A stretch of DNA of 64,000 bases from Artemisia argyi (lineage: Eukaryota; Streptophyta; Magnoliopsida; Asterales; Asteraceae), in NCBI GenBank assembly GCA_030686995.1, contig CM060691.1, positions 90,703,055 to 90,767,054 of the forward strand, in the 5' to 3' direction. The notes beneath the pieces were generated by a model that worked only from the letters and a program-made list of their open reading frames with translations, made no database searches and had not been told where the DNA came from. How positions within the stretch are numbered: position 1 is the first letter of the stretch; every line of letters begins with the position of its first letter. This document shows, one piece after another, positions 36,676 through 47,065 of the stretch. The position numbers were made by a program, and so were the translations under genes.

Positions 36676-38070
36676 TGATACGTGGGAATCGCACCAGGCT
36701 TTACCTCTCAAGGGATCTTGAGAAGCTTACAACCCCCACCAGGCAGTGTACCTGATCGTTGTAGTATAGTATAGTGACAAGTATCGGGGGATTGATCGTT
36801 CAGCTAGGAATAGTGTCGCTAGGATTAGAAAACCTAAATACTAGTTCTAAAGGTGAGAGATGATTATTTTTGTATTTTTTATATTTTTTAGAAAGCAAGT
36901 AAAAATCTCGGGTTTGAAGGATTTGGGCGGAATTAGTTGCTAATCAACTAACCCAATACTAAAGATGCAATCAAAATAAAATACTAGAAATGAAAATAAA
37001 CTAAATTATACTAAGGTTGTGAGCAATAAGTGGAGAAAATGTGTTTACTTAGATTTCACTACTCCCTAGACATCTTTTACACGTTAATTACTTGTTATAG
37101 TTGCATGGATGACGGATTGTATTCCTTAATACCATTCATGGGGTGGCGCACTTAACTCCCCAATTCTATGAGCTCTTATCTCCTCCTATACCATGCCCAG
37201 CACAACCATAGGGATTATAAACAGTGGCTCATGCATTAAATACAACCAATAAAGACCTAGTGCACATCGGTTCATGTTTCAAGCATGTTACCATTTGGAG
37301 ATCTGCCAGTTTTCTTAAGCCTAACATCAAATTCATTCATCCAAAACAAGTATAAACAAGTAATCAACACATAATTAACATCTAGGTTTCATTAGATCCA
37401 AGTAAACACAAGATAGATCTAGCCTAGCATGATGGAATTAAGACAAGAACAAGATATAGACAACCAACACATAGACATATTGATTGAATTAAAAGAACAC
37501 TTATCTCAATTACACATGAAAGGTATCAAGGGCTTAGAACCCTTGAAAAACCTGTAAAATTCGCACCAAGTTCGTACTTAGGGTTTCTCCAAAACTTCCC
37601 TCTTTTATGTGTGAAAATTAGAAAAATATATATAGGAAATAGGGTCTGACGGCGTCAAGACTAATCTTGTGACGCCGTCACCTCGCCGCCAAAACTCTTC
37701 TCGGACTGCCTTGATCTACTTCTGACGCCGTCATGTGTTGTGCATTTCCAGGCCGTCATGACTTTTACTCTTGACGCCCTACTTCGTGACGCCGTCAAAT
37801 CTGTACTGGATCGTCATGGAAAATTGCTCTTGACGCCGTCAAGGATTCCTTCTTGACGCCGTCACCTACTGTTCCCAGCAAGGAAAATTAAGACTTTGGC
37901 GTTTTCTTCACTTTTATGCTCCAAAAACGTCCGAATTGCTTCCTTTTCCAGATTTCACTCCCAAAGTACCCAAAATCACAAAAGGAACGATTTAGGGCAA
38001 TATTTGATCAAATAAGTTCAATTTCGGGCTTAAATGACCCCCTAAAAGTGGTTCATTTTTCGCCTCATCA
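36676..38070 (-). repeat. 5' LTR of the gag-only element
   Basis: 1395 bp, about 98.7% identical by eye to 30384-31778; same palindrome array at 37649-37868. Confidence 0.93.
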
Positions 38071-39552
38071 AGCACATACACATCAACTTACTCAATGACA
38101 ACATAGCATCACTTAGATTACAAACATCGCCACACTTAGGCATATCATAAGTCCATTATTACTAGGCATATAACATACATAACACATATATATTAGAAAT
38201 CCATATAATATCATGTCATCATCATTCTACTTACCTTAGCTCCAAGCTAAGCATATCAAGCCAATATCATCACCAATAGCATATCATCATCATCATCATC
38301 AACAAACCTAATAATACATATAATTCAATACTATTAACAAGGGTTTATATAAAACCCACCATAACTTACTCATCATCCTTTCTATATATTATATGATCAT
38401 ACTTTGATCATATGATGAAGACCCACTTCAATTATAAACCTTAACCTCATTAACATCAAGATAGGGGGATTACTTACTTGGGAAGATAATTAAAAGGGCT
38501 TAACCCTTGATATGAAACCCTTAGCTTCTTTTTCCAAGATCATCAAGCTTAGTTTTTCCCTCTTTTTTCTCTTCTAAAACCGGCACCCACAACACCCTCC
38601 TGGATAATTATGAATTATCTAAAACCTGGATATTTCTAGTATTACCTTTCTTCAATCCAAAGTTATTTCCCAACTTGACACTTTAAGCCCCTCAAGTCCT
38701 TTTCTTACTACTTTGGCCACAAACAACTTTATAACATATTTATAACTTGACAACTTAGGTCCCCTTCTTTCTATAACTATAACATAACATTCTTTGACCA
38801 CAAGATTGATTATCGGGTTTGACCATTATGCAACATTTGTTGACTAACCAATCACATAAGACCTTTAGTCCATTTTCATCTAGGGTGGGGTCCAAGTATA
38901 TGAGAAACGAGTCTAACAAATTCCTCCTCTGGTTTTTGTGTGTGAGAAAGATGATTTAAAATTCGGAATTAGGGCTGGTATTTATAGTCTCGACATTGCT
39001 ACGGCGTAACCCCTAGGGTTAACTACGTTGTAGGCTTTGAATACTGATACTACACCGTAACTCAATGACATGTTACGGATGTAGAACTCTCGTACACCAT
39101 TCTACGGCGTAACCTAATGACTGGTTACGCCGTAACTCCATCTTGGATTACGAAATTCTTCTAAGTGTTGAAGGAAGATCTACGGCTTAACCTCAAGGTG
39201 AGTTACGCCCGTAAAATTCTCGTACCCACTTCTACGCTGTAACTGAATAATTGGTTACGTCGTAGTTTCTTGGTCAGTGTTGACTTCAGTCTTCAGTGAA
39301 AATAGGTAGTACGACGTAGGTTGAGAGATGGTCTACGCTGTAGCTAGTGTCAAATCAGCATACTTCAACTAATTTCATTAATAATCTTTCAAATCCGCGT
39401 CTCTTCGTTCCAATGCTCATTTTTATCCTGAAAATGAAATATAAACAAATAAGAGTATATATTCTAATAAACAGATATAAAAGATGAGCATAATAGCGGG
39501 AAATTAACACTAAAATATCATAAATATTTGATGTTATCAATACCTATATCAG

Positions 39553-41002
39553 TGATGAGGCAAAAAAGTGTACCGCTTTTAAGGGGTCATTTAAGCCCGA
39601 ATTCGTGATTATTTGATCAATTACTGGCCTAAATCGTTCCTTTTGTCATTTTAGGTACTTTTGAGGAGAAATCTAGAAAAGGAAGCATTTTGAACGTTTT
39701 TAAAGCATAAAAGTGAAGAAAACGGCAAAGTCTCAAAATCCTTGCTGGGAACAGTACCTGACGACGTCAAGGTCTAACACATGACGGCGTCAAGAGTGGC
39801 AAAAGAGGTGGAAGTGGAAATTATAACGTGACGGCCCACAACATTTTCAGTGTTATTGACCTGACGGCGTCACCAAGGCCGTCAGGGTCATGTTACAAGT
39901 GACGGCCCAGAGTATATTTACACATGAAGGTGTCAGAACTGGATCTAGGAAATACGACTCTTAACTTGGCGGCGAGTTGACAGAGTCAAAAGCTAACACA
40001 TGATGCCGTCAGTATGTTTTATCTATATATATTTTTCAAATTTTTCATTGTAAAGAGTGGAGCATTTTGTGGAACATTAGGAGCATAAACCCTAGGTTGA
40101 ATTTTCTTCATATTGCAGGGGTTTCAAACCCTTCTTTCATCCATGTTTGAATAAAGATAAGTCTTCCAATAATCATTCAATATGTCTATGTGTTGTTTGA
40201 TTCTATCTTATGCTTGTCTTTCTTTTAACATGTTAGGCTAGGTTTTTATTGTGTTTGCTTGGATGTAGTGAAACCTAGATGTTGATTATTGGTTGATTGT
40301 TTGTATATAATTGTTGTGGATGATTGTATTCGATGTTAGGCTTAAGAAAACTGGCAGACTTCCATTGGTAACTTGCTTGAACGTCTTAAGAAACATGATC
40401 GGAGGTGTACTACAATTTTTGGTTGTATTTAATGCATAAGTGAATTCTAATGATCCCATGTTAGTAGCTTTTAGTCGGCTCGACATAGGAGTGAAGTAGG
40501 ATCTTATAGAGTTAGGGAATATTGTACACAGCCCTACGACTAGTATTAAGGAATATAACACGTCATCCATGCAATTGTAGCAAGCTAATCAACCAGTAAA
40601 AGATATCTAGGGAGTAATGAAATCTAAGTAAACACATCTATTCTCATTATTGTTTCCACCACATTAGTTTAATTTCATTTAATTTTATTTTATTTTGATT
40701 GCATTTGTAGTTAATTGGTTTAGTTGGCTAGCAACTAATTCTGCCCACTCCTTCAAAACCCAAGATTTTACTTGCTTTCATAAAATATAAAAAATACAAA
40801 AAGAATCATCCCTCACCTCTAGACCTAGTTTAGTAGGCTTTCTAATCCTAGCGACACTATTCTTGAGTTGAACGGTCAATCCTCCGGTACTTGTCACTAT
40901 ACTATACTACAACGATCAGGTACACTGCCTGGCGGGGATTGCAAGCTTCTCAAGATCCCTTGAGATGTAAAACCTGTTGCGAGGGCGCAATCCTGCGTAT
41001 CA
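39553..41002 (+). mobile_element. Solo LTR related to the gag-only element, opposite strand
   Basis: TGATGAGGCA...GCGTATCA, 1450 bp, flanked by ATCAG on both sides (39548-39552 and 41003-41007). It is a diverged reverse-complement match to the 1395-bp LTRs and shares the TGACG-N-CGTCA motif (39759, 39782, 39862). No internal region, hence a solo LTR. Confidence 0.87.
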
Positions 41003-41007
41003 ATCAG

Positions 41008-41311
41008 CGATACAAATATAGAAAATTCGGTTTATTTCTTAGTTTCTTTATTTTTTATGACAATTAGAAAAGATAATTTGTTAAAAACTATATATAATAT
41101 GATTAGCAATCACAAACCTTCGTTCATTTTATCGTTTAAAAAACATTGTTCCATCATAAACCTACCAATTTTTTCCTATTTTAATCATTTTTTCTGTAGT
41201 ATATCAACCCGACCCGACCTGCCCTATCGGTGAGTTTTCTCATTGTGAAAAAAACGTTTGTCTTGACGAACTCATGGCACTACCTTAGATTTGATCCTAG
41301 GTCCGCCACGG
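41008..41311. other. AT-rich non-coding flank of the MULE relic
   Basis: No ORF or motif. Possibly the right part of the intron or spacer opened by the retrotransposon stack. Confidence 0.35.
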
Positions 41312-42091
41312 GAAAGAAGGGTATTCCAATCCTATTTTTGATCCTAATGTACGATGGGATCAGATGATGCCATTATTTGGTATGAAATTTGAGCTCCCAA
41401 ACCAACTTAAAGAATGTTTGATTAACTATGGGGTTGCTAATGGATATCAGTTATGGTTTAGAAGGAATGATTAAGGGCATGTAGTAGTTTTATGTGGAAG
41501 AAATGTGAAAGAAGGTAAGTGTTCTAGCCAGAGAGGTAAACAAAAGGTGGATGAGGACATAGGTACACCTAATTCTAAGATTAAGGGCAAGCAGAAGATG
41601 GATAAGGACATTGGTACACCTAATTCTAAGACTAAGGGCAAGCAATCCAAGTCACCTAAGTCTAAGTCACCTAATTCTAAGTCTAAGTCTAAGACCAATG
41701 CAACTAAGACAACTGATTCACCTAAGTCTAAGTCACTTAAGACTCCTCACAGTTCACAATTAGGTTGTTCATTTAGATTATGGGCAAGATGGATGCAAAT
41801 GAGGCAACTTTCCAAATCAAAACATTGATTCCTACTTACTCATGCTCAAAAAATTTTGATATGAGGTCATTGGTTACTTACAAGTGACGAGCAAAACAGT
41901 TTGCAACAATGGTTATAAGAAATCCTAAGATTAGTTATAGGTAGATGCAAGCATATGTTAAACAGAAGTTTTTGATTAATGTAAGTGTTGGGATGTGTAA
42001 AAGGGCAAAGCAGTTGTACATTCCAAAAAATTCATCCAATCACATCGCAGATACATCTGCGCATTAATTTTTTGGGCTGCTTCAAAGACTG
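41312..42091 (+). pseudogene. MuDR-like transposase gene, DNA-binding region
   Basis: Frame at 41312-41471 reads FDPNVRWDQMMPLFGMKFEL, PNQLKECLINYGVANGYQLW and FRRND, the start of the MuDR DNA-binding domain. TAA at 41472-41474 interrupts. After LCGRNV comes an unusual Lys/Ser repeat (about 41510-41740, with GTPNSK and SPKSKSPNSKSKSK), then CSFRLWARWM. A shift near 41790 leads to FQIKTLIPTYSCSKNF and SVGMCKRAKQL. The catalytic MULE domain is missing; the copia-type element cuts in at 42092 and nothing similar follows it. This is the 3' part of the gene starting at 11241. Confidence 0.68.
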
Positions 42092-42462
42092 TGTTAGGAA
42101 TAAAAATATTCCTATGGAAGACTCGGTCACCCAAATGATGTAATAGCATTAAGATAGCTCGTAGTTAGTTTATTATTTAGTTTGTATTAGTTTAGATTAA
42201 GTAACATCGTGGAAGAAGGATGGGTATTTACCCACTGTATACCTAATCCACAGCCTAGGGGTGGGCGTTTTATTTGTAACTATAAATACCCCTCTCCCAC
42301 CAAGGGAGAGGGTTGGACCTTTCATGCAATCTAATAGTTCATACTTTTCTCTCAAGGTTCCCAACTTACTTTCTCTCTCTAACATCTCTCTAATATTTCT
42401 TACTCTAACTTCGACCCTAACAATCCATACCAAACGTGTTTATGCATTAGAAGAGCTTTACA
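42092..42462 (+). repeat. 5' LTR of the copia-type element
   Basis: 371 bp, matching 54790-55147 except for scattered substitutions and a small gap near 42330-42345. Contains TATAAATA at 42281-42288. Confidence 0.9.
42281..42312 (+). promoter_or_regulatory. LTR TATA box and adjacent 9-bp hairpin
   Basis: TATAAATA (42281-42288) followed by CCCTCTCCC (42290-42298), loop ACCAA, GGGAGAGGG (42304-42312): a perfect inverted repeat. The same arrangement is kept in the 3' LTR (hairpin 54988-55010). By position it lies at or just downstream of the transcription start. Confidence 0.7.
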
Positions 42463-42464
42463 AT

Positions 42465-42478
42465 TGGGATCAAGAGCC
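42465..42478 (+). other. Primer binding site, tRNA-Met-like
   Basis: TGGGATCAAGAGCC two bases after the LTR; resembles TGGTATCAGAGCC with one substitution and one inserted A. Confidence 0.6.
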
Positions 42479-42700
42479 AAGGTTTCATCTTAGGGCCTTG
42501 GAAATTCAAATTTGGTGTGGTTTTGTTAGTTAGAAGAGTTTTTCTTGGAAAACATATTGGTTTAATCTTGTTGGTGTTATATGACGTGTTATAGGTGTAT
42601 TTTTGTAATTGGTGGTGTTAGAACTACTTAGTTTTTCAGTTGGATATGCTTTATCATTCGTTGGGTTGAAGTTGTGATTGAATTTGGGTCGATTTCTTGG

Positions 42701-43114
42701 TAGCGGTTACCTATTCTGTTGTGGTTTTCTTAGTAGCGATTAGCTCCATAATCTAGCGGTTAGGTCCTTTCTGGTTAGTGATTACTACTTTGGGATAAAA
42801 TGACAAAAACGCTAGATAGTGACTATTTTGGACTATTGTGTTAGCGATTTGCTCTAGAGACTAGTTCTAGCGTTTAGTTCCTGCGGTTAACTCTGTTTAG
42901 CGATTAGCCAAGTTTACCGATTACCTCATCCAGCGGTTTGCTACTCTTAGCGATTACCTTGTTTTGTGATTTGCTATTTCCAGCGGTTACCTCAGTTTAG
43001 CGTTTTGCTAACTCTAGCGATTAACTCCAAACAGAGATTATCTCCTACTAGCGATTCACTTCTATTATTCAGCGATTAGCTTCTAATATTTGGTGGTGGT
43101 TAGCGATTAACTTA
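42701..43114 (+). repeat. AGCG-N-TTA motif array 1, in the leader of the copia-type element
   Basis: About 17 copies of TTAGCGATTA-like words (variants AGCGGTTA, AGCGTTTA, AGCGATTA), all in the same orientation, at irregular 18-40 bp spacing, between the PBS and the first ORF. Stops in all frames. Confidence 0.75.
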
Positions 43115-43351
43115 GTAGGGAGACTCTAGTGATTGGTTAATCATTTATACTTGGTGAATGGTTGTAACATTAGTCATTTTGATTAATCTGATTGTAATTT
43201 GACGTTGTGAGTTTATTCTTACGACTTGACTTATTACAATCGGATATATTGTTAATTGACTTGTCGTGACCTGACATGAAGTACAAATTGTAACTTGTCC
43301 ATGTTCTCACTCTAAGTTTATCTAGCACTACACCTCACGGTTTCTTCTCCC

Positions 43352-45643
43352 GTGCACGTCCACATCATGTCAAATTCTTCAGATTCAGTGATACCTGAGA
43401 TACTCAAATTATACGACATGTCCGATGAACATATGACTTCAAACTCTTCACAACATATTAATGTGCTTGTGTCTGATAATGCTGCAATGGAATCTTCGTG
43501 CTCGGATTCTCAAGAGAATGTGCTTCATCAGCCAATTAAATTACCTGATGATGCAAAGGATTTCTGCATAGAATGTTTTCGACAACTTCATTCACACCTC
43601 TCGGTACTTTTAGAGGGAACTGGATTCAAGATGGGATTCGAACGTGCATTTGCAACTTTCTTCTGTCAAGATGCTCAGACTTTCACAGACACAATGATTC
43701 TTAATTTGGTTCAATTACGACAACAACTTGACCAAGGAGAATCTTCCAATATTGGATCCATGGCTGCCCTCTGTGTGCTCAATAAACAACTGCAGGTGTT
43801 CATCGATTCGAAATCCACTATGGTTTATGACTATGAAAGTTAGATGACAATGAAGTGTTTTGCGGATCGCACAAAAATTGAGGTTGACACGTTCAGAGAC
43901 ACACTACTCCAACACATGGGAAAGGTTAAGGAGTACATTGAGGAAAGAGCAAAGCACAAACTTAAGTATGAAGACAAGGTGAAGGCATGTCAGGGGCAAT
44001 CAAGCGATGGTACTGCTTATTTGGGTAAAGCATCGGATGTTGGGTCAGTCATCATTGAATGCAAGGGATCTGAGACTGATAAGCTTGACACTACTGGCAA
44101 TCTAGTGACTCGTGTTACACATGATATTGATGCAGAATTCAGACTGGTAAAAGAACATGTGTCATGTGATGAGGTACCCTTAACTGATCAACATAATAGG
44201 CTCTCTAATGAACATCAGCATACTGATCAAATTAAACCTATTTATAACACAAATTTTTTGGAAAAGACTGATAGCAATATCATCTCTAATTCAACAAATA
44301 TGAGTCATAAAGGGGGAGAAAGTGATCAGGATGCTGAACATAATGATGCTTCTAGTTCACTACTTAAGGCTGAGTTTTTTAGTACAAATGACTGATAGCA
44401 ATACCGTCTCTAATTCAACAAATATGAGTCATAAAAGGGGAGAAAGTGATCAGGATGCTGAACATAATGATGCTTCTAGTTCACTGCTTAAGGCTGAATT
44501 TTTAGTACAAATGACATGGTTGAAAAAGAAGCTTTTAATCAACTTTTAAACAGATTTTCACAACTTGAAAAACATTGTATTTCACTTGAAATATCAATAC
44601 AAATAAAGGAAGAAAGTCTTAAAACTAGCAAACCATGCATGAATTCGGAATTGCTGGAATTTCCTGAATATTTTGTGATAAACGATTTGGAAACTCAGTT
44701 ACAAGCCAAGGACTTAACGATCAACAACTTGAAAGCTCGAATCAATATGTATGAGAAAAGTAATGAAGCCAAAGTTAAACATGACTTTAATGAATTTGGA
44801 TGTAAAGTGGCTAAATTACTTAAGGGGAATGAGACTTTGAAAGTTTAGTGTAAAGATCTGTGTGATTCTATCAATGAAATAAAAATGAAGACTGTAGAGC
44901 AGATAACCTCTTTGTTAGCTAAAAACAATGAACACATTGCTCAACTTCAGGAAAAAGGTTCCACAATTGCAGGGTTAAAGAATGTGCTAAGAAATGCACC
45001 AGGGAATTGTGTGAACACTATGCTTACAAAACCATCAATCTTGGGAAAACCAATTTTAAAATAATTTAGAAACCAATCGGTCGTTAGACAATCGAATGCA
45101 TTTATTTCTGAACTACCAAAATCCTCAAAAGCTCGGTTTGTCTCCCAAGTTGATGAGAAACGTGTTTTGACTAACCCAATCTCTTCACAACTTAAATCAA
45201 ATGATCAATTGGTCAGCACTCAGTTTAAGTCTCTTGCTCGTAAACCAAATGGTAGAATTTTCATTGCTTATGTCTGTAATTCCCAGTCTACTAGGGTCAG
45301 AAATGTTTACAAACCTGTAATGCATTTAAGACATAGACAAAGGAGAGCTGAAAATAGAACCACTCTTAAGTGGGTACCAACAGGGAGGATATTCATGATG
45401 GATGGTATCAAATGGTCATGTGTGTGTAAACCTACATCGAATAACAAGAATGACAAGGAATTCCCCAACGACTTGAATGATAGTTTTAAGAACCCATGTA
45501 AATGTACACCATCAAGTCACAAAAGTACAGTTCTCTATAAAATTCATAATTCATCATCTGGTCTTGTCACAAAGAAAACCCAAGTGTGGCGACCGAAGGC
45601 ACTGAAATCTCCTAAGGTAGGAGATCTGATCTCTCACAAGTGA
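43352..45643 (+). pseudogene. Gag-side coiled-coil ORF of the copia-type element
   Basis: A single frame runs from ATG 43352 with TAG at 43841-43843, a 124-bp tandem duplication that shifts it at 44391, TAG at 44846-44848 and TAA at 45062-45064. Readable parts: coiled-coil stretches (LEKHCISLEISIQIKEES; INDLETQLQAKDLTINNLKARI) and a basic tail with KWVPTGRIFMMDGIKWS. These resemble the long spacer between capsid and integrase in Asteraceae copia polyproteins (recalled). The capsid core, zinc knuckle and protease are not present. Function unknown. Confidence 0.65.
44267..44513 (+). repeat. 124-bp tandem duplication within the coiled-coil ORF
   Basis: Copies 44267-44390 and 44391-44513 both start ACTGATAGCAATA and differ at a few bases and one T. 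The duplication puts the downstream part out of frame. Confidence 0.92.
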
Positions 45644-46651
45644 TGTGTACCTTTCTGGACTCCTGTTTATTACTACCCAGGATTCAGTCTTCAATCGTCA
45701 CTGTTAGAATGAACGCCGGTGTTTATTCTTCCCGTATCCTTGTATATACTTCATACAATATAATATTTACCATTTTTTCGTTTTTCTCTCTCTATAGAAT
45801 AAGGTTCAACCACTCATGTACAGTTATTGCAATTTATGGTGCTTTTCTCATGGAATGTGTTGCTATTGTAGTATTGTTGCTTTCTTAGGTGTGTCTGGTC
45901 CATATTATTGCCTGGTTGATTGTCCCAGTGTGTGTGCATTGTATTTGCTATGTGATCAGTGTCCTATTATGTTCAAGAGTCTGTTTTTTTAGCTTAGTAT
46001 AAATCAGCTTGGTGTTTATAAAGTTCAAGGGTCGGTTTTTGTAGTTTAGTATATATCGGCTTGGGGTTTATTAAGTACAAGGGCATGTTCTGTCATTAAG
46101 GGATTGTTATTCTTGAACATATATAAACTCATGATAGCGATTACATCCCATTTTTTTTGGAAAAAATATCATCACAACCCTCACACATCTCGACCTAATC
46201 GCTAACGCTGCCCCCTTCTTTTATCAAATCCATTTATCATTTCTAGGTTTGTCTTGCTGCTATAACTGTGATTACGTTCTTATTTCCTAGTTGTGAGTTT
46301 AACATAATAACTTGAAATGGTTTTGATATAGGTGTCGGGCTTCTTCGATTGTGTCGCAGAATAGGTTAGTTTGATGTTGTTTGAGTTGTGATTGAATGCA
46401 CCTGATTGCGATTAATTTGAGTGTGATTTAAAGCGTTATTGTCTGCGATTATGTTATACGATGGGATGAGTATGATGATTTAGTGGCATGTAGTGTGATG
46501 GTTATGGATCATGTATTGGAATAATGCTTTGGATTGCCTTTATATCATTCTTGGTTGCAATTATGTTGGTTACATGTTCAGGATTATGTTTGTCGATGGT
46601 ATGGCTGCTGGAACTGCAATGTTATTGATAGGGATTAGTGTGTATTCTTGC
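45644..46651 (+). other. Non-coding stretch where pol would be expected
   Basis: About 1 kb, TG-rich, no RT, integrase or RNase H motif in any frame. A short hydrophobic frame at 45640-45888 has no support. Includes a local repeat around GTTTATAAAGTTCAAGG (46014) and GTTTATTAAGTACAAGG (46066). Confidence 0.65.
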
Positions 46652-47065
46652 TAGCGTTTACCTCAGGGCTTCTTGGTAGCGATTAAGTCGGTTAGCGATT
46701 AACTATCTTAGTGGTTAACTTGTTAGCGAGTAACTTTGTTAGCGATTAACTCTGATTAGCGTTTAACTCTGATAGCGATTAACTATGATAGCGGTGAACT
46801 ATCTTAGCAGTTAACTATCTTAGCGGTTAACTTGTTAGCGAGTAACACTGTTAGCGATTAACACTGATTAGCGTTTAACTTTGTTAGCGTTTTACTCTGA
46901 TAGCGATTAACTATCTTAGCGGTTAACTTGTTAGCGAATAATCCTGTTAGCAATTAACTCTGATTAGCGTTTAACTCTGTTAGTGTTTAACTCTAATAGC
47001 AATTAACTATACTAGTGCTTAATTTTGTTAGCATCTAGCTCTGCACCATGATTAGCGATTAAATT
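46652..47065 (+). repeat. AGCG-N-TTA motif array 2, between the two ORFs
   Basis: About 22 same-strand copies of AGCGATTAAC-like words (also AGCGGTTAAC, AGCGTTTAAC, AGCGAGTAAC) at a near-regular 17-19 bp step. A longer unit of about five words repeats: the run CTTAGCGGTTAACTTGTTAG recurs near 46812 and 46915. Confidence 0.85.

Larger units (their letters stand above)
30384..38070 (-). mobile_element. Gag/protease-only LTR retrotransposon (TR-GAG-like), young
   Basis: Two 1395-bp LTRs (30384-31778 and 36676-38070), TGATACG...CCTCATCA on the plus strand, with perfect 5-bp target duplicates AGCAC (30379-30383 and 38071-38075). Minus orientation: PBS 36651-36669, gag 36505-34868, protease-like ORF to 34384, about 2.6 kb non-coding, polypurine tract 31779-31795. 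LTRs differ at about 18 positions by eye (about 1.3%). No RT, RNase H or integrase, so it must have moved with enzymes from a partner. Confidence 0.93.
29468..38918 (-). mobile_element. Solo LTR (about 1.76 kb), itself split by a nested element
   Basis: Flanked by AATTC at 29463-29467 and 38919-38923. On the minus strand it starts TGTTAGACTCG and ends CGGGGTGTAACG, where the final CA appears mutated to CG. The end resembles that of the chromovirus LTR (GGGTGTTACA), so a chromovirus-type LTR is likely (inference). The two parts are 29468-30383 and 38076-38918. No internal region of its own remains, as expected after LTR-LTR recombination. The short ORF at 29835-30080 has no supporting feature. 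Confidence 0.75.
12800..39539 (-). mobile_element. Outer Tat/Athila-type Ty3 element, non-autonomous, interrupted by nested insertions
   Basis: In minus orientation: 5' LTR 28498-39539 (split), PBS 28472-28491, gag 28391-27526 continuing at 18356-18080, protease remnant 17690-17520, an unknown ORF 17267-16908, non-coding DNA, polypurine tract at 14404, 3' LTR 12800-14399. No RT, RNase H or integrase is present. Two insertions (18357-27525 and 29468-38918) account for most of its span. Its left LTR tip is degenerate and no outer target duplication is clear. The lineage is inferred from the tRNA-Asp-like PBS, gag style and LTR/PPT form. Confidence 0.82.
28498..39539 (-). repeat. 5' LTR of the outer element, split by a 9.45-kb insertion
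   Basis: Left part 28498-29467 and right part from 38924 to 39539 align to contiguous sequence in 12800-14399. The break falls at CTAATTC/CTCCTCTGG, where the intact LTR reads straight through (13780-13797). Palindrome array at about 38999-39345. Confidence 0.88.

Noticed and set aside
42261..42533. 90-codon frame across the 5' LTR and PBS
   Set aside because: Spans LTR, PBS and leader; a similar frame in the 3' LTR (54907-55194) is equally fortuitous.
45640..45888. 82-codon hydrophobic frame
   Set aside because: Starts right at the stop of the previous ORF, in a TG-rich non-coding stretch, with no motif.
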